In this document: positions 63,775-64,000 of the stretch, piece by piece
Numbering within the stretch: the stretch's first letter is position 1
Layout: each line of letters starts with the position of its first letter
Assembly: GCA_000411415.1 (NCBI GenBank)
Contig: KE150450.1
Location: forward strand, 1,066,932-1,130,931
Direction of reading: 5' to 3'
Length of the DNA stretch: 64,000 nt
Source of the DNA: Actinomyces sp. HPA0247
GTDB lineage: Bacteria > Actinomycetota > Actinomycetes > Actinomycetales > Actinomycetaceae
The notes under the pieces: generated by a model
Told to the model about the DNA's origin: nothing
The model's database searches: none
The model's input: only the letters and a program-made list of their open reading frames with translations
Position numbers and translations under genes: made by a program

Positions 63775-64000
63775 ATGTTCGAACGCTTTACCGACCGCGC
63801 TCGCCGGGTCGTCGTGCTCGCGCAGGACGAGGCTCGCGGTCTCAAGCACAACTACATCGGCACGGAGCACCTGCTGCTCGGCCTGATCTCCGAGGGTGAG
63901 GGCGTCGCTGCCAAGGCCCTGGAGACGATGGACATCAAGGGCGAGGCCGTTCGCGCCTCGGTCATTGAGATCATCGGCGAGGGCGAGAAGCCGGTCGAGG
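63775..64000 (+). CDS. clpC: ATP-dependent Clp protease ATPase subunit ClpC (partial)
   Basis: The first 75 residues of an AAA+ unfoldase that feeds ClpP; the gene runs past the window. The N-terminal Clp repeat is clear: MFERFTDRARRVVVLAQDEA, HNYIGTEHLLLGLISEGEGVAAKALE. GAGGAG lies a few bases before the ATG at 63775. Confidence 0.95.
   Translation, partial: MFERFTDRARRVVVLAQDEARGLKHNYIGTEHLLLGLISEGEGVAAKALETMDIKGEAVRASVIEIIGEGEKPVE

Overview
The window looks like the chromosome of a high-GC oral-type actinomycete, most like Schaalia/Actinomyces. This is inferred from the roughly 70% GC coding DNA, an Lsr2 nucleoid protein, a CarD regulator, the gene order topA-tmk-holB, and a type VII secretion (WXG100) locus. 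No rRNA, CRISPR array or recognisable prophage was seen. Two tRNA genes are present: Ser-CGA and Thr-CGT.

Layout. Bases 1-7700 hold the end of an acyl-CoA dehydratase activase, a shortened GH2 beta-galactosidase-like protein, an OPT oligopeptide transporter, tRNA-Ser, an IS256-family insertion sequence and a truncated second activase copy. Bases 7700-15100 hold a luciferase-like oxidoreductase, Mn superoxide dismutase, DUF808 membrane protein, a methyltransferase, a YefM-YoeB toxin-antitoxin pair with its operator, a YjdF-like and a DUF1266 protein. Bases 15300-21970 hold topA-tmk-holB, a secreted peptidase and tRNA-Thr. Bases 22000-23580 are a gene-free repeat island. Dps, ferrochelatase, a trans-sulfuration enzyme, a ClC/MarR pair, Lsr2, two lipoproteins and GpmA follow.

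From 32600 to 53050 lie carD, ispD, ispF, cysS and rlmB, which sit together in mycobacteria. Here they are split by an MFS transporter, five tandem paralogues of unknown membrane-anchored proteins (with ispF inside that run), thrC, a second repeat island, and a glycosyltransferase/flippase pair. Bases 53150-57310 hold a type VII secretion substrate cluster followed by three paralogues of an unknown family. The window ends with DUF456, purA, a membrane protein, a nitrobindin-like protein, YgfZ, Dtd and the start of clpC.

The most unusual content is non-coding. (1) Several unrelated sequence families share one architecture: two or three direct copies of a 10-20 bp arm, then the same number inverted. 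(2) A 107-114 bp element occurs seven times, with terminal arms that change together within a copy. (3) A GC-rich hairpin repeat follows both tRNA genes. (4) A 12-mer, ACGAGGCCGGGG, occurs at least 13 times and forms inverted pairs at terminators, as DNA uptake sequences do in other bacteria. The most interesting protein-level candidates are the type VII locus with its three-paralogue family and the five-paralogue run around ispF.
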